A stretch of 64,000 nt of DNA from Gammaproteobacteria bacterium Ga0077536 (lineage in GTDB: Bacteria; Pseudomonadota; Gammaproteobacteria; Ga0077536), in assembly GCA_001464935.1 (NCBI GenBank), contig LNEL01000033.1, positions 1 to 64,000 of the forward strand, read 5' to 3'. The notes beneath the pieces were generated by a model, which ran no database searches, was not told the DNA's origin, and worked only from the letters and a program-made list of their open reading frames with translations. This document shows, piece by piece, positions 1 through 9,035 of this stretch. Position 1 is the first letter of the stretch. Every line of letters starts with the position of its first letter. The position numbers were made by a program, and so were the translations under genes.

Positions 1-274
1 TGGGCACGGCGTCCGACTGTCCTGTCGCCCCGAGACGCGACCTCAGGGCGACCACGGAACAATACAAGGTTGGGCTGACGCAGGAAGCCCAACATGGGCG
101 TGTCTGTTTGCCCCCGCTCACGCCGGGCCACCTGTGCCTGTCGGCGGCGTGATCGAGCACGGTCCGGGTCGCATGATGAGGGCGCACGCGTTGGGCTTCC
201 TGCGTCAGCCCAACCTGCGAGTGGAGCGCATTGACGCTCAGCGAGAGAGCCGCACCCCGGCGACGCAAGACGAT
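1..274. other. Intergenic region with a REP pair, downstream of uup
   Basis: No coding region can be supported here. The stretch lies beyond the 3' end of uup and holds one inverted pair of REP-like units at 67-216, annotated separately. Long open frames cross it, but they continue antisense through uup and have no recognisable product. Whatever gene lies to the left is outside the window. Confidence 0.6.
67..216. repeat. REP-like inverted pair, family A (TTGGGCT...AGCCCAA)
   Basis: The left arm at 67-93 and the right arm at 190-216 are perfect 27-base reverse complements. Each arm is itself an imperfect hairpin, with TTGGGCT pairing with AGCCCAA around GACGCAGGA. The 96 bases between the arms are not shared with the other pair at 30114-30264, which has almost the same overall length. 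This arrangement resembles a BIME built from REP units. Confidence 0.85.
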
Positions 275-2203
275 TCAAGAAGACTGCTGCAGCGTTTCCA
301 GTTCGGCCCAGCGGGTGATCAGACCGTCGAGTTCGATCTGCTTCGCGCTGAGGGTGGCGAGCACGGCCTGGGTGTCGGTGTGCGGGCGCTGGTAGAAACC
401 CGGGGCGCTGGTGTCGGCCGTGAGGGCGGCGATTTCCTGCTCCAATGCATCGATCCGCGCCGGCAGTTTGTCGAGTTCGTGCTTGAGCTTGAAGCTGAGC
501 TTGGTGCTGGCGGGTTTCGGTGCGGCGGTGGACTCGGCCTGTGCCGGGGCGGCACTGGCGGCCGCCGCGGCCTGTTTCGCGCGACCGCGGTTCGGGTTGT
601 CGGTCTCGGCGAGCTTGCGGCCGCGTTCGAGCCAGTGGCTGTAGCCGCCCGGGTATTGCTCGATGCGGTTGTCGGCCTCGAACACCAGCACGCTGGTGAC
701 GACGGCGTCCATGAACGCGCGGTCGTGGCTCACCACGAGCAGCGTGCCCGCATAGTCCTTGAGGCGGTCTTCGAGCACGTCGAGCGTCTCGACGTCGAGA
801 TCGTTCGTCGGTTCGTCGAGCACCAGCAGGTTGGTCGGGCGGGTGAACATGCGGGCGAGGATGACCCGGTTGCACTCGCCGCCGGACAGCGCCTTGATCG
901 GCGTCTTCGCGCGCTCGGCGTTGAACAGGAAGCCTTTCAGATAGCCCACGATGTGGCGTTCGCGGCCGTCCACCGTCACGTAGTCACGGCCGTCGCCGAC
1001 GATGTCGGCGATGGTCTTCTCCGGGTCCAGCTCGCGGCGCATCTGGTCGAAGTAGCCGATCTCCAGATTCTGCGCGAGCTTCACCGATCCGCCCTCGGGT
1101 TCGATTTCACCGAGCAGGATTTTCAGCAGCGTGCTCTTGCCGACGCCGTTGTTGCCGATGAGGCCCACGCGGTCGCCGCGCATGATTTTCACCGACACGC
1201 CGTTGATGATCGGCTCGCCGCCGTAGCCGTGCACGATGTTGCGCGCCTCGATCACCTTGCGGCTCGACGCTTCGGCCTCGGACACGTGGATGCGCGGCGC
1301 GGACAGCGGCTTCACGCGCGCCTCGGCTTCTTCGCGCATCGCTTCCAGCGCGCGCACGCGGCCTTCGTTGCGCGTGCGCCGCGCCTTCACGCCCTGGCGG
1401 ATCCACGCTTCTTCCTGGTCCAGCTTCTTGTCGAACAGTTCGAAGTGACGGGCTTCGTCTTCGAGCGCCTTCGCCTTGTTCGCGAGATAGGTCGTGTAGT
1501 CGCCGGGCCAGTCGGTCAGCTTGCCGCGGTCGATCTCGATGATGCGGGTCGCGAGGCGCTTGAGGAACGCGCGGTCGTGGGTGATGAACAGCACGCTGCC
1601 GCTGAAATTGAGGATGCGGTTCTCGAGCCAGGTGATGGTGCTGAGATCGAGATGGTTCGTCGGCTCGTCGAGCAACAGCAGGTCGGGGTTGCTGACCATC
1701 GCCTGCGCCAGCGCCGCGCGTCGGCGCCAGCCGCCGGACAGCTCACCAAGGGTCTTGTCGGCCGGCAGGTCGAGCTCGGACAGCACCTGCGACACGCGCT
1801 GGGCGACGTTCCAGCCGCCGTGGGCTTCGATCTTCCGCTGCAGCTCTTCCATCTGCCGGATCTGGGCGGCGTCCGGATGGCCGGCCGCCAGCGCCTCGTA
1901 GGCCTGCACCCAGGCGCTGAGCCCGGACACCCCCTGGCCGACGAACTCGGCGACCGTCAGCTCCAGCGCCGCCGGCAGGGTCTGCGCGAGCTGGCTCACG
2001 TGCAGGTCGGACTTGCGCTTGATCGCGCCCGTGTCCATCCGCACCTCGCCCGAGGCGAGCTTCAGCATCGTCGACTTGCCGGCCCCGTTGCGGCCGATCA
2101 GGCACACGCGCTCGCCGGCGGACAGCGTGAAGTTCGCGTCCTTGAGGATCATGACCTCGCCGAACTCGAGGCAGACGCTTTCGAAAGTCAGAAGGGTGCT
2201 CAT
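275..2203 (-). CDS. uup: ABC-F family ATPase Uup
   Basis: Soluble duplicated ABC ATPase of the ABC-F class, which acts on ribosomes or DNA structures rather than in transport. It has two nucleotide-binding domains. The first Walker A is GRNGAGKST at about residues 37-45, and the second is GNNGVGKST. Both LSGG signatures (LSGGWRRR, LSGGECNR) and both DEPTNxLD Walker B motifs are intact. No transmembrane segment is present. The last 80 or so residues form a charged helical hairpin typical of the Uup C-terminal DNA-binding coiled coil, which separates it from EttA and YheS. ATG 2203 is chosen because the family N-terminus (MSTLLTFESVCLEF) begins there, although the frame stays open 126 bases further upstream. 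The resulting 642 aa fits the roughly 635 aa of E. coli Uup. It is divergent from the DsrE-like gene. Confidence 0.92.
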   Translation of the reverse strand: MSTLLTFESVCLEFGEVMILKDANFTLSAGERVCLIGRNGAGKSTMLKLASGEVRMDTGAIKRKSDLHVSQLAQTLPAALELTVAEFVGQGVSGLSAWVQAYEALAAGHPDAAQIRQMEELQRKIEAHGGWNVAQRVSQVLSELDLPADKTLGELSGGWRRRAALAQAMVSNPDLLLLDEPTNHLDLSTITWLENRILNFSGSVLFITHDRAFLKRLATRIIEIDRGKLTDWPGDYTTYLANKAKALEDEARHFELFDKKLDQEEAWIRQGVKARRTRNEGRVRALEAMREEAEARVKPLSAPRIHVSEAEASSRKVIEARNIVHGYGGEPIINGVSVKIMRGDRVGLIGNNGVGKSTLLKILLGEIEPEGGSVKLAQNLEIGYFDQMRRELDPEKTIADIVGDGRDYVTVDGRERHIVGYLKGFLFNAERAKTPIKALSGGECNRVILARMFTRPTNLLVLDEPTNDLDVETLDVLEDRLKDYAGTLLVVSHDRAFMDAVVTSVLVFEADNRIEQYPGGYSHWLERGRKLAETDNPNRGRAKQAAAAASAAPAQAESTAAPKPASTKLSFKLKHELDKLPARIDALEQEIAALTADTSAPGFYQRPHTDTQAVLATLSAKQIELDGLITRWAELETLQQSS

Positions 2204-2389
2204 AGGCGCAGGACCGGCGGACGGGCCGGCATTCTGGCCCCGGCGTCGCACGTGGGCAAGCAGGCGGGCGGGCAGCGCGCCGGCGCTACCGCGCTGACGG
2301 GTCCGCCCCCGAACTGTGCGCGAGTTCACTCAAGCAGCGGGGGGCGGGGCCGATAGGCTCCGCATGAATCAGAACAGTCGCTGGCCCGC

Positions 2390-2986
2390 ATGACCCTGAA
2401 CGCCTCGTCCCTGTCCCCCGCCCCTGGCCTGACGCCACCAGTCGCGACCCAGGACACCCTGCCCGAGCGCGTCGCGCGCCTGGAGCGCCAGATGGCGCGC
2501 CAGCCCGATCCGAATTCGATGACCATCCTCGTCTTCAGCGGCGATCTCGATCGCCTGATGGCCGCCTTCACCGTGGCGAGCGGCGCGGCCGCCAGCGGCA
2601 TGCAGGTGCAGATGTTCTTCACGTTCTGGGGCTCGGCCGCGCTGAAGCGCGGGGGCGCCCAGCCGGGCGGCAAGACGCTCGTCGAGCGCATGTTCGGCTG
2701 GTTGCTGCCGGGCGGGCTCGATCGTCGCGCGCTGTCGCGGCTCGATTTCGCGGGCATGGGCCGCGCGCTGATGGCGCGCGAAATGCGCCGCAAGGGCATT
2801 GCCGACCTGCCGGCGCTGATCTCCAACGCCATCGAGGCGGGTGTGAAGGTCCATGTCTGCGAGATGACGCTCGACATGATGGGGATCCGGCGCGAAGAGC
2901 TGATTGATTATCCCGGCATGTCCGTCTGCGGGGTCGCGAGTTTCGTCGAGATGGCCGCGGGCGGCCACAATTGTCTGTTCATCTAG
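2390..2986 (+). CDS. DsrE/DsrF/DrsH-like sulfur-relay protein
   Basis: A 198-aa soluble protein of the DsrE/F/H-like superfamily, whose members bind or pass persulfide sulfur in sulfur oxidation and tRNA thiolation. About 40 N-terminal residues include a short charged helix (ERVARLERQMARQ). The DsrE fold then starts at MTILVFSGDLDRL and runs through a cysteine in VHVCEMTLDMMGI and another in GMSVCGVASF. Those two cysteines are the candidate sulfur carriers. A TusA-like protein and a histidine kinase follow on the same strand, and a REP pair occupies the 206-base gap before the TusA-like gene. The TusA partnership supports a sulfur-trafficking role, but no dsr, sox or hdr genes are visible nearby, so the pathway is unknown. 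Confidence 0.8.
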   Translation: MTLNASSLSPAPGLTPPVATQDTLPERVARLERQMARQPDPNSMTILVFSGDLDRLMAAFTVASGAAASGMQVQMFFTFWGSAALKRGGAQPGGKTLVERMFGWLLPGGLDRRALSRLDFAGMGRALMAREMRRKGIADLPALISNAIEAGVKVHVCEMTLDMMGIRREELIDYPGMSVCGVASFVEMAAGGHNCLFI

Positions 2987-3051
2987 CGCGCTGTCCCGCC
3001 AGCTCAACGGTCATGAGGGACCTGCCTCACCCGGCATCAGGAAAGCTCGAT

Positions 3052-3141
3052 GTAGCCCGGGTGGAACGCAGTGAAGCCCGGGAGCTGCGGCGTCTGGCAA
3101 GCCGCTCCCGGGTTCCGCGCTGCGCGCTCCACCCGGGCTAC
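3052..3141. repeat. REP-like inverted pair, family B (GTAGCCCGGG type)
   Basis: A forward unit beginning GTAGCCCGGGTGGAACGCAG at 3052 faces an inverse unit ending CACCCGGGCTAC at 3141. Each unit is a GC-rich hairpin of CCCGGG arms around GAACGCAGTGAAG-type loops. The GTAG head at the hairpin base is the hallmark of REPs mobilised by RAYT (TnpA-REP) transposases. It lies between the DsrE-like and TusA-like genes. Confidence 0.85.
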
Positions 3142-3192
3142 TCGAGCGCGCCGGACAGGCCGTTTCACAGCAACCTGAAGGAAAAACTGCAC

Positions 3193-3417
3193 ATGCGTGA
3201 ACTGGATCTCACCGGGCTGCGTTGCCCGACGCCCATCGTCAAGCTGAACACCGAGATCCGCGCCCTTGCGACGGGCGAGGAAGTCGAGGTCCTCGCCAGC
3301 GATCCGGCGTTCGAACCCGACGTCCAGGCGTGGTGCCGGCGCACCGGGCACGCGCTGGTGAGCCTCGCGCGCGAAGCCGATCGCGTGCGGGCCGTCATCC
3401 GCCGGGAAGACGCCTGA
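3193..3417 (+). CDS. TusA/SirA-like sulfurtransferase
   Basis: A 74-aa TusA-family protein. The signature [16 protein letters not shown] places the catalytic cysteine at about residue 10 in the CPxP motif, which accepts and hands on persulfide sulfur. ATG 3193 is chosen because it sits a few bases after a GAAGGA ribosome-binding site and gives the usual family length. The open frame upstream only runs through the REP pair. It ends 12 bases before the histidine kinase, so the two are probably co-transcribed. Its DsrE-like neighbour suggests a relay in which TusA donates to or receives from the DsrE-like protein. It may be a paralogue of the housekeeping TusA used for tRNA 2-thiouridine; sequence alone cannot tell. 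Confidence 0.88.
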   Translation: MRELDLTGLRCPTPIVKLNTEIRALATGEEVEVLASDPAFEPDVQAWCRRTGHALVSLAREADRVRAVIRREDA

Positions 3418-3429
3418 GGGCGCGCCCGG

Positions 3430-4407
3430 ATGAGCACGATGCTCGAAGAGAATCCCACCGCCGCCTGCGCCGACGCACTGGCGGCGATGCGGCGCCTGTG
3501 CGCGCGCCTGTCGGGCCGTGAGGCCGGCGAACTGCAGCAGCTGATCGAGGCCGTCGAACACGATCGCGAGAAAGCGCGCGCCGACAGCGAGCGCCTCGCG
3601 GCGGCCCAGGCCGATGCGCTCGTCAACGCCGCGATGCTGATGAGCGAACTCGAAGACACGCAGGTGCAGCTCGAGCGTGCGAAGCTCGAGGCAGAAGCGG
3701 CGAGTCGCGCCAAGTCCGAATTCCTCGCCAACATGAGCCACGAAATCCGCACGCCGCTCAACGGTGTGATCGGCATGTCGGAGCTGTTGTCGATGACCGA
3801 ACTCACCGACCGGCAGCGCCGCTTCGTCAGCGCGGTGCATCAGTCCGGCCACTCCCTGCTGAGAATCGTCAACGACATCCTCGATTTCTCGAAGATCGAG
3901 GCGGGCAAGCTCGAGATCATCACCGAGGTCTTCGGCCTGCGCGAGCTCGTCGACAGCGTCATGGCTTCGCACACCGTCGTCGCCGACACCAAGCGGGTCG
4001 CATTGCTGCGCGACATCGACGACGCGTTGCCGGACTGCCGCAGCGGCGACGCCGGCCGGCTGCGGCAAATCATGATGAACCTGCTCGGCAATGCGCTGAA
4101 GTTCACCGAACACGGCGAAGTGCGCGTGCTGGTGGAAGCCGGCAAGGGCCCGCACCGCGTGCGCGTCGAGATTCGCGACACCGGCATCGGCATCGCGCCC
4201 GACGCGCAGCAGCGCCTGTTCCAGTCGTTCACCCAGGCCGACGGCTCGATGCAGCGGCGCTACGGCGGCACCGGCCTCGGGCTCGCAATCTCGCGGCGCC
4301 TGGTCGAACTGATGGGCGGCAGCATCGGCTTCGACAGCGAGCCCGGCGTTGGCTCGACGTTCTGGTTCGAACTCCCGCTGCCCGTCATCGAGGCGCCTGT
4401 GCGCTGA
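3430..4407 (+). CDS. Cytosolic sensor histidine kinase without sensor or receiver domain
   Basis: A 325-aa histidine kinase. Residues 30-95 form a charged coiled coil. The dimerisation and phosphoacceptor domain follows with the H-box at His104 ([10 protein letters not shown]). The catalytic domain carries the N box around Asn217-Asn220 ([11 protein letters not shown]), the G1 box DTGIGI near 249-254, an F box (QSFTQADGS) and the G2 box GGTGLGL near 278-284. All catalytic motifs are intact. No transmembrane segment, PAS, GAF or receiver domain is present, which is unusual for a kinase whose core resembles hybrid kinases. The gene starts 12 bases after the TusA-like gene, so the input may come from a partner protein, possibly the sulfur-relay neighbours. 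No response regulator lies in the window. Confidence 0.88.
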   Translation: MSTMLEENPTAACADALAAMRRLCARLSGREAGELQQLIEAVEHDREKARADSERLAAAQADALVNAAMLMSELEDTQVQLERAKLEAEAASRAKSEFLANMSHEIRTPLNGVIGMSELLSMTELTDRQRRFVSAVHQSGHSLLRIVNDILDFSKIEAGKLEIITEVFGLRELVDSVMASHTVVADTKRVALLRDIDDALPDCRSGDAGRLRQIMMNLLGNALKFTEHGEVRVLVEAGKGPHRVRVEIRDTGIGIAPDAQQRLFQSFTQADGSMQRRYGGTGLGLAISRRLVELMGGSIGFDSEPGVGSTFWFELPLPVIEAPVR

Positions 4408-4542
4408 TCCGGGCCGGCACGCTCACGCACGGCGCTGCCCTATCGCAACGACGTTGCCGCCGGCAGATGGCCTGATTCGATTGTGGTCGGTCCGTGATTT
4501 TCTTAGGCTCGTGTCCCTTGCCCTCACCTGGAGACACGTCTC

Positions 4543-4941
4543 ATGGCCACCGTTGCACTGATCGAATATGACCAGGCCTCGCCCGAAGTCCGCGCCGTCT
4601 ACGACGACATCCGCGCCACCCGCAAGACCGATTTCATCAACAACTTCTGGAAGGCGCTGGCCGCGAACCCCGCGCAGCTCAAACGCACCTGGGAGGGCGC
4701 AAAGGCCGTCATGGCGCCGGGCGCGCTCGACGCGCTGACGAAAGAGTTCATCTACATTGCCGTGTCTGTCGCCAACAAGTGCGAGTACTGCATTCACTCG
4801 CACACCGCCGCGGCGAAAGCCAAGGGCATGACCGGGGACCAGTACGCCGAACTGCTGGCCGTCATCGGCATGGCCCACTCGACCAACGGCCTGGTGACGA
4901 CGATGCAGGTGCCGGTCGACGAGGTCTTCAAGGTGGCGTGA
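4543..4941 (+). CDS. AhpD-like carboxymuconolactone decarboxylase family protein
   Basis: A 132-aa all-helical protein of the CMD/AhpD family. The core redox motif is clear: IAVSVANKCEYCIHSH, with the CxxC pair and a following histidine as in alkylhydroperoxidase AhpD. Members use the CxxC for peroxide reduction or carry unknown redox roles, and true gamma-carboxymuconolactone decarboxylases lack this CxxC. The ATG at 4543 follows GGAG by about 9 bases. It is monocistronic by spacing, 136 bases after the kinase gene. A peroxidase-like role is an inference; a partner reductase is not visible here. Confidence 0.85.
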   Translation: MATVALIEYDQASPEVRAVYDDIRATRKTDFINNFWKALAANPAQLKRTWEGAKAVMAPGALDALTKEFIYIAVSVANKCEYCIHSHTAAAKAKGMTGDQYAELLAVIGMAHSTNGLVTTMQVPVDEVFKVA

Positions 4942-5081
4942 CGGCGGCGCGGGCCGCGGGGGCGACCGCCGCTGGCTCGCGGCTGGCCTGAACACCGACC
5001 GTCCCCCGAGGCGCCAGGCCCAAGCGGGCCCTGATCGCCCGGCCCCGGCGCGCGTGGCCGTTCTGTCGGAGCACCGGCCTT

Positions 5082-5090
5082 TGCTATAGT
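5082..5090 (+). promoter_or_regulatory. Extended -10 promoter element before the PPOX flavoprotein gene
   Basis: TGCTATAGT at 5082-5090 matches an extended -10 (TGn plus TATAGT, one mismatch to TATAAT). It sits about 49 bases before the start codon. No good -35 is seen at 17 bases, which is tolerated for extended -10 promoters. Confidence 0.45.
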
Positions 5091-5138
5091 TCGCGGCGAA
5101 CGACAATCAGCCGCGCGCCAGCGGCAGGCACCGGGGGA

Positions 5139-5780
5139 ATGATGACGACGACCGTGTTTTCGACCGAAGACGCACTGCGCGCAGCCATGGGCCATCCGAT
5201 GGATCTCGCCGTGCGCAAGGCCTTGCCGCGGCTCGACAAATATTGCCGTGCGTTTGTCGAACGCGCGCCCTTCATGTGTCTCGGCACGGCGAACGCGGCG
5301 GGCAAGACCGACGTCTCGCCGCGCGGCGACCTGCCGGGCTTCGTGCTCATTCTCGATGACAACACGCTGTTCATCCCCGAGCGCCCCGGCAATGCACGTT
5401 ACGACTCGCTGCTGAACATCATCGCGAACCCGTACGTCGGCCTGCTGTTCTTCGTGCCCGGCTACGAAGACATGCTGCGCGTCAACGGCCGCGCGGAACT
5501 GATCCACGAACCGGCGTTGATGGCGCGCTGCGCGGTCAATGGCAAGGAGCCGAAAATCGGCATCCGCGTGACGGTCGAAGAAGCCTATCTGCACTGTGCC
5601 AAGGCGCTGAAGCGTTCGAAGCTGTGGGATGCCTCGACCCGGCGCGACCGCGCCGAACTGCCGTCGCTCGGCAAGATGATCCTCGAGCAGACCGCCGAAG
5701 CCGGCGCCGTGCCGGACGAAGAGGTCGTGCGCACCGTCGACGAGTTCATCGAAGACAACTACCGGACCACCCTGTACTGA
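5139..5780 (+). CDS. PPOX-type FMN-binding flavoprotein, MSMEG_1061-like
   Basis: A 213-aa split beta-barrel protein of the pyridoxamine-5'-phosphate-oxidase-like superfamily. The N-terminal half shows the FMN-binding barrel: FMCLGTANAAGKTDVSPRGD, then LFIPERPGNARYDSLLNI. The C-terminal half has the EEAYLHCAKALKRSKLWD helix that typifies the MSMEG_1061-like group. The length fits that group, which was named from mycobacteria and has no settled substrate. A second ATG directly follows the first, so the start could be three bases later. An extended -10 lies upstream. Relatives use FMN or F420, so the cofactor is open. Confidence 0.85.
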   Translation: MMTTTVFSTEDALRAAMGHPMDLAVRKALPRLDKYCRAFVERAPFMCLGTANAAGKTDVSPRGDLPGFVLILDDNTLFIPERPGNARYDSLLNIIANPYVGLLFFVPGYEDMLRVNGRAELIHEPALMARCAVNGKEPKIGIRVTVEEAYLHCAKALKRSKLWDASTRRDRAELPSLGKMILEQTAEAGAVPDEEVVRTVDEFIEDNYRTTLY

Positions 5781-5808
5781 TCCCGGCTGCGCTGCGGTTC
5801 CTGTCTAC

Positions 5809-8688
5809 GTGAGCATTGGCGACCTTCCGCTGTACGAGGCGGTAGCCCATGGCCTGCCGCTCGGCCAGTTCGGCGAGATCGAGCGCGTCGTCGCCGACAC
5901 CACGAGCGTCGCGCTGTTCTTCGCCGTGCAGGATCTGCATCTTGTCTACGTCAACGAAGCGTTTCGCCGCATCACCGGTTTTCCGGCCGAGGTCGGGCTC
6001 GGCAGCGCGTGGACGGCGCTGCTGCACGAGGACGACGTCGCCGGCACGCATGACACCTATGCCGCCGCGTATGCGAACCGCTCGCGCTTCGTCGCCGAGT
6101 ACCGCCTGCGGCGCTACGACGGCGAGTATCGCTGGATGCGCACGCACGGCGTGCCGTACTTCGACCCGGCGGGCGACTTCCGCGGCATGGTCGGCTGCTT
6201 TCTCGATATCACCGATCTGCGCTTCGCGCGCGAACGCGAAGCGGCGATGCTCGAGCGCTTCACGCTCGCCGTCGCCGGTTCCAGTGAAGGCATTTTCGAC
6301 TGGCCGGACCTGAGCCAGCCGGCTTTCTGGGCCTCGGCGCGCGCCCTCGAACTGATTGGGTATGCAGAGGGCGAAATCGAGACCACGCGCGACAGCCTGC
6401 TCGATCTCACCTATGACGCCGACCGCCCGGGGATTTCAGCGGCGCTCGATGCCGCGATGCTCGAAGGGCGCGATATCGACCTCGAATTCCGGATGCGGCG
6501 CAAGGACGGTCATTACAACTGGTTCCATGTGCGCGCGGCCTGCGTGGCGAATGCGCAGACCAGTTCGCGCCGCCTGGTCGGGTCCCTGCAGGACATCGAC
6601 GCACGCATCACCGCGATGTCGAAGATCCAGCGCCTGCAGGAGCGCTTCCGCATTGCGATCGACGCGTCGACGAGTGGCCTGTGGGACTGGGAACTGCGCA
6701 AGAACCGCGTGTGGTTCTCGCCGAGCGTCAAGGCCCTGCTCGGCTATGGGCCCGAGACCGACATCACGCTCGAATACGATTCCTACGCCGAACACATCCA
6801 CGACGACGACCTGTCGCGCATCCGGCGCGCGGTGGTGCGTCACCTGAAGTCGCGCGAACCCTACGACGTCGAATACCGGATGCGCCATCGCAGCGGCGCG
6901 TATCGCTGGTATCGCTCGCGTGGCGTCGCGCAATGGGACGACGACGGTCGCGCGGTACGCATGTCGGGCTCCGTGATGGACGTGCATCAGCGCAAGGAAG
7001 CCGAACTCGCGTTGCGCGCCGAACGCGAGAAGGCGCTCGTCACGCTGACGTCGATCGGCGACGCGGTGGTCACGACCGACGCCGGCGGCCACATCGAGAT
7101 GCTGAACACAGCCGCCGAGAAACTCCTGATGCTGCGGCAGAAGGAGGCGGCCGGCCAGCCGTTGCACGACATCGTGCGCATGGTCCTGCAGCGCACGCGC
7201 CAGCCGATCGTCGACCCCGTCGAGCAGTGCATGCAGCGCGGACGTGTGTCCTCACGCGGCGACTCGCTGCTGCTCGCGCCCGACGGCAGCGAGCACGCGA
7301 TCGAATACACGGCGACGCCGATCAAGAACGCGGAAGGCCAGGTCTACGGCGCGGTCCTCGTGCTGCGGAACGTCACGCAGGAACGCCGCATGGCGCAGGA
7401 GATGACCTACCAGGCGACGCACGACGGGCTCACGGGCCTCGTCAACCGCGTCGAGTTCGAGCGTCGGCTCGTGCGGGTGATCCACAATGCCGCCGTCGCC
7501 GCCGACCATCACGCGCTGTGCTACCTCGATCTCGATCAGTTCAAGGTGATCAACGACACCTGCGGGCACGGCGCCGGCGATGAGCTGCTGCGCCAGATCG
7601 CGCTGATCCTGCGCGACACCGTGCGCAAACGTGACACCGTTGCGCGGCTGGGTGGCGACGAGTTCGGCATCCTGATGGAACACTGCAGCCTGCAGCAGGC
7701 GACGCGCGTTGCGACCAGCGTGCGCGAACGCATCGCCGGCTATCGCTTCCGCTGGGAGCAGCACGTGTTCAGCGTTGGCGCCAGCATTGGCCTGGTGGTC
7801 ATCGACGACACCAGCGAGCAGATGGCGGACGTGATGCGGCACGTCGACGCCGCGTGCTATCTCGCGAAGGAGCATGGGCGCAACCGGGTGCACGTATACG
7901 ATCCTGGTGATGAGACGATGGAGCGCCGCCGCGGCGAGATGCAGTGGGTGTCGCGCATCAACAATGCGCTGCTCGAGCAGCAGTTCGAACTGTACGTGCA
8001 GCCCGCGATGCCGCTGCAGAATCCGGCGGCGCCGCGCTATGTCGAGGTGCTGCTGCGCTATCGCGACGGCGCGGTGCTGCGCTCACCGGCCGAGTTCCTG
8101 CCGGCGGCCGAACGCTACAGCCTGTCACCGAAGATCGACGCCTGGGTCATCACGGCGCTGCTGGAGAGTCATGCACGGCAACCTGAACTGTTCCGCCCGG
8201 ACATGCTGTTCGCGGTCAACCTCTCGGCGCTGTCGCTGTGTGACGAGGACTTCCTGGGCTTCCTCGACGCTGCGCTGAAACGCTCGGCGATGCCGCCCGA
8301 ACTGCTGTGCTTCGAGATCACCGAGACCGCCGCGATCGGCAATCTGTCGCGGGCGGTGCAGTTCTTCAACGTGATGCGGGCGCGGGGCTGTCGCTTCGCG
8401 CTCGACGATTTCGGCAGTGGCCTGTCGTCGTTCGGCTACCTGCGCACGCTGCCGGTCGACTTCCTGAAGATCGACGGCCTGTTCGTGCGCGACTGCGTCG
8501 ACGACCCGATCGATCTCGCCATGGTCCGCTCCATCAACGACATCGGCCACGTGATGGGCATCAAGACGGTGGCCGAGTTCGCGGAGAACGCCGCGATCGA
8601 GGAGAAGATGCGCGAAATCGGCATCGATTACGCGCAGGGCTACGGCATCAGCGAGCCGTTGCCACTGCAGGACTTCCTGCTGGCCTGA
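5809..8688 (+). CDS. Cyclic-di-GMP enzyme with four PAS domains, GGDEF and EAL
   Basis: A 959-aa cytosolic multidomain protein that would make and/or degrade cyclic-di-GMP. Four PAS/PAC modules fill roughly residues 20-520. The diguanylate cyclase domain has RLGGDEF with GGDEF at about 615-619 and an RxxD inhibitory I-site five residues before it, so the cyclase looks active and product-inhibited. The phosphodiesterase domain has EVL in place of EAL (Glu746 kept), NLSA, FEITE (Glu836), LDDFGSG (Asp866, Asp867), LKID, a glutamate in the AEFAEN stretch and AQGY. The metal and catalytic residues therefore seem preserved. There is no transmembrane segment. The only in-frame start near the family N-terminus is GTG 5809, which has a poor ribosome-binding site. 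It follows the flavoprotein gene by 28 bases. Confidence 0.92.
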   Translation: MSIGDLPLYEAVAHGLPLGQFGEIERVVADTTSVALFFAVQDLHLVYVNEAFRRITGFPAEVGLGSAWTALLHEDDVAGTHDTYAAAYANRSRFVAEYRLRRYDGEYRWMRTHGVPYFDPAGDFRGMVGCFLDITDLRFAREREAAMLERFTLAVAGSSEGIFDWPDLSQPAFWASARALELIGYAEGEIETTRDSLLDLTYDADRPGISAALDAAMLEGRDIDLEFRMRRKDGHYNWFHVRAACVANAQTSSRRLVGSLQDIDARITAMSKIQRLQERFRIAIDASTSGLWDWELRKNRVWFSPSVKALLGYGPETDITLEYDSYAEHIHDDDLSRIRRAVVRHLKSREPYDVEYRMRHRSGAYRWYRSRGVAQWDDDGRAVRMSGSVMDVHQRKEAELALRAEREKALVTLTSIGDAVVTTDAGGHIEMLNTAAEKLLMLRQKEAAGQPLHDIVRMVLQRTRQPIVDPVEQCMQRGRVSSRGDSLLLAPDGSEHAIEYTATPIKNAEGQVYGAVLVLRNVTQERRMAQEMTYQATHDGLTGLVNRVEFERRLVRVIHNAAVAADHHALCYLDLDQFKVINDTCGHGAGDELLRQIALILRDTVRKRDTVARLGGDEFGILMEHCSLQQATRVATSVRERIAGYRFRWEQHVFSVGASIGLVVIDDTSEQMADVMRHVDAACYLAKEHGRNRVHVYDPGDETMERRRGEMQWVSRINNALLEQQFELYVQPAMPLQNPAAPRYVEVLLRYRDGAVLRSPAEFLPAAERYSLSPKIDAWVITALLESHARQPELFRPDMLFAVNLSALSLCDEDFLGFLDAALKRSAMPPELLCFEITETAAIGNLSRAVQFFNVMRARGCRFALDDFGSGLSSFGYLRTLPVDFLKIDGLFVRDCVDDPIDLAMVRSINDIGHVMGIKTVAEFAENAAIEEKMREIGIDYAQGYGISEPLPLQDFLLA

Positions 8689-8692
8689 GGTC

Positions 8693-8923
8693 TCAGCCGC
8701 CGGCGTCGGCCGGCTGGAGCGTGCCGGCGCGCTGGGCCCGATAGGCGTCATAGCCACCGGACTGCTGTGGGCACGCGACGCCCGTGCTCGTCACGCATTC
8801 GCGCTGCTGCAGGGCTTCGAAGGCCAGGCGTTCGGCGCTCGCGCAACCCGCACTCAGGCTGGTGACGCCGACAAGACAGAGGGCCGCCACACTGACACGC
8901 ACGAGGTCGTTCCCTGCTTTCAT
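8693..8923 (-). CDS. Small putative lipoprotein
   Basis: A 76-aa protein of unknown function. It starts MKAGNDLVRVSVAALC and has a hydrophobic stretch ending in the lipobox LSAGC, so the cysteine at about residue 26 would be lipidated and the mature part would be about 50 residues. The mature region has two more cysteines (RECVTSTGVACPQQ) that could pair. ATG 8923 is preferred over an upstream in-frame start because it puts the signal peptide at the N-terminus. Its 3' end is 4 bases from the end of the GGDEF/EAL gene on the other strand. No family is recognised. Confidence 0.6.
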   Translation of the reverse strand: MKAGNDLVRVSVAALCLVGVTSLSAGCASAERLAFEALQQRECVTSTGVACPQQSGGYDAYRAQRAGTLQPADAGG

Positions 8924-9035
8924 GTCGGAGAGTGCCTGTCGTTCAAACCCGGAGGATACCGGGGTCACCGCCATGATTCACCCCTCGGCCGGTGCCGGCG
9001 CTTGCGTAATTCCGCTGTCGCGGTAGGGTGCCGCC

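Noticed and set aside
134..2356. A 740-codon open frame antisense to uup
   Set aside because: It starts at GTG, is Arg/Ala/Val/His-rich, has no domain and mirrors the well-conserved Uup reading frame. GC-rich DNA makes such antisense frames common.
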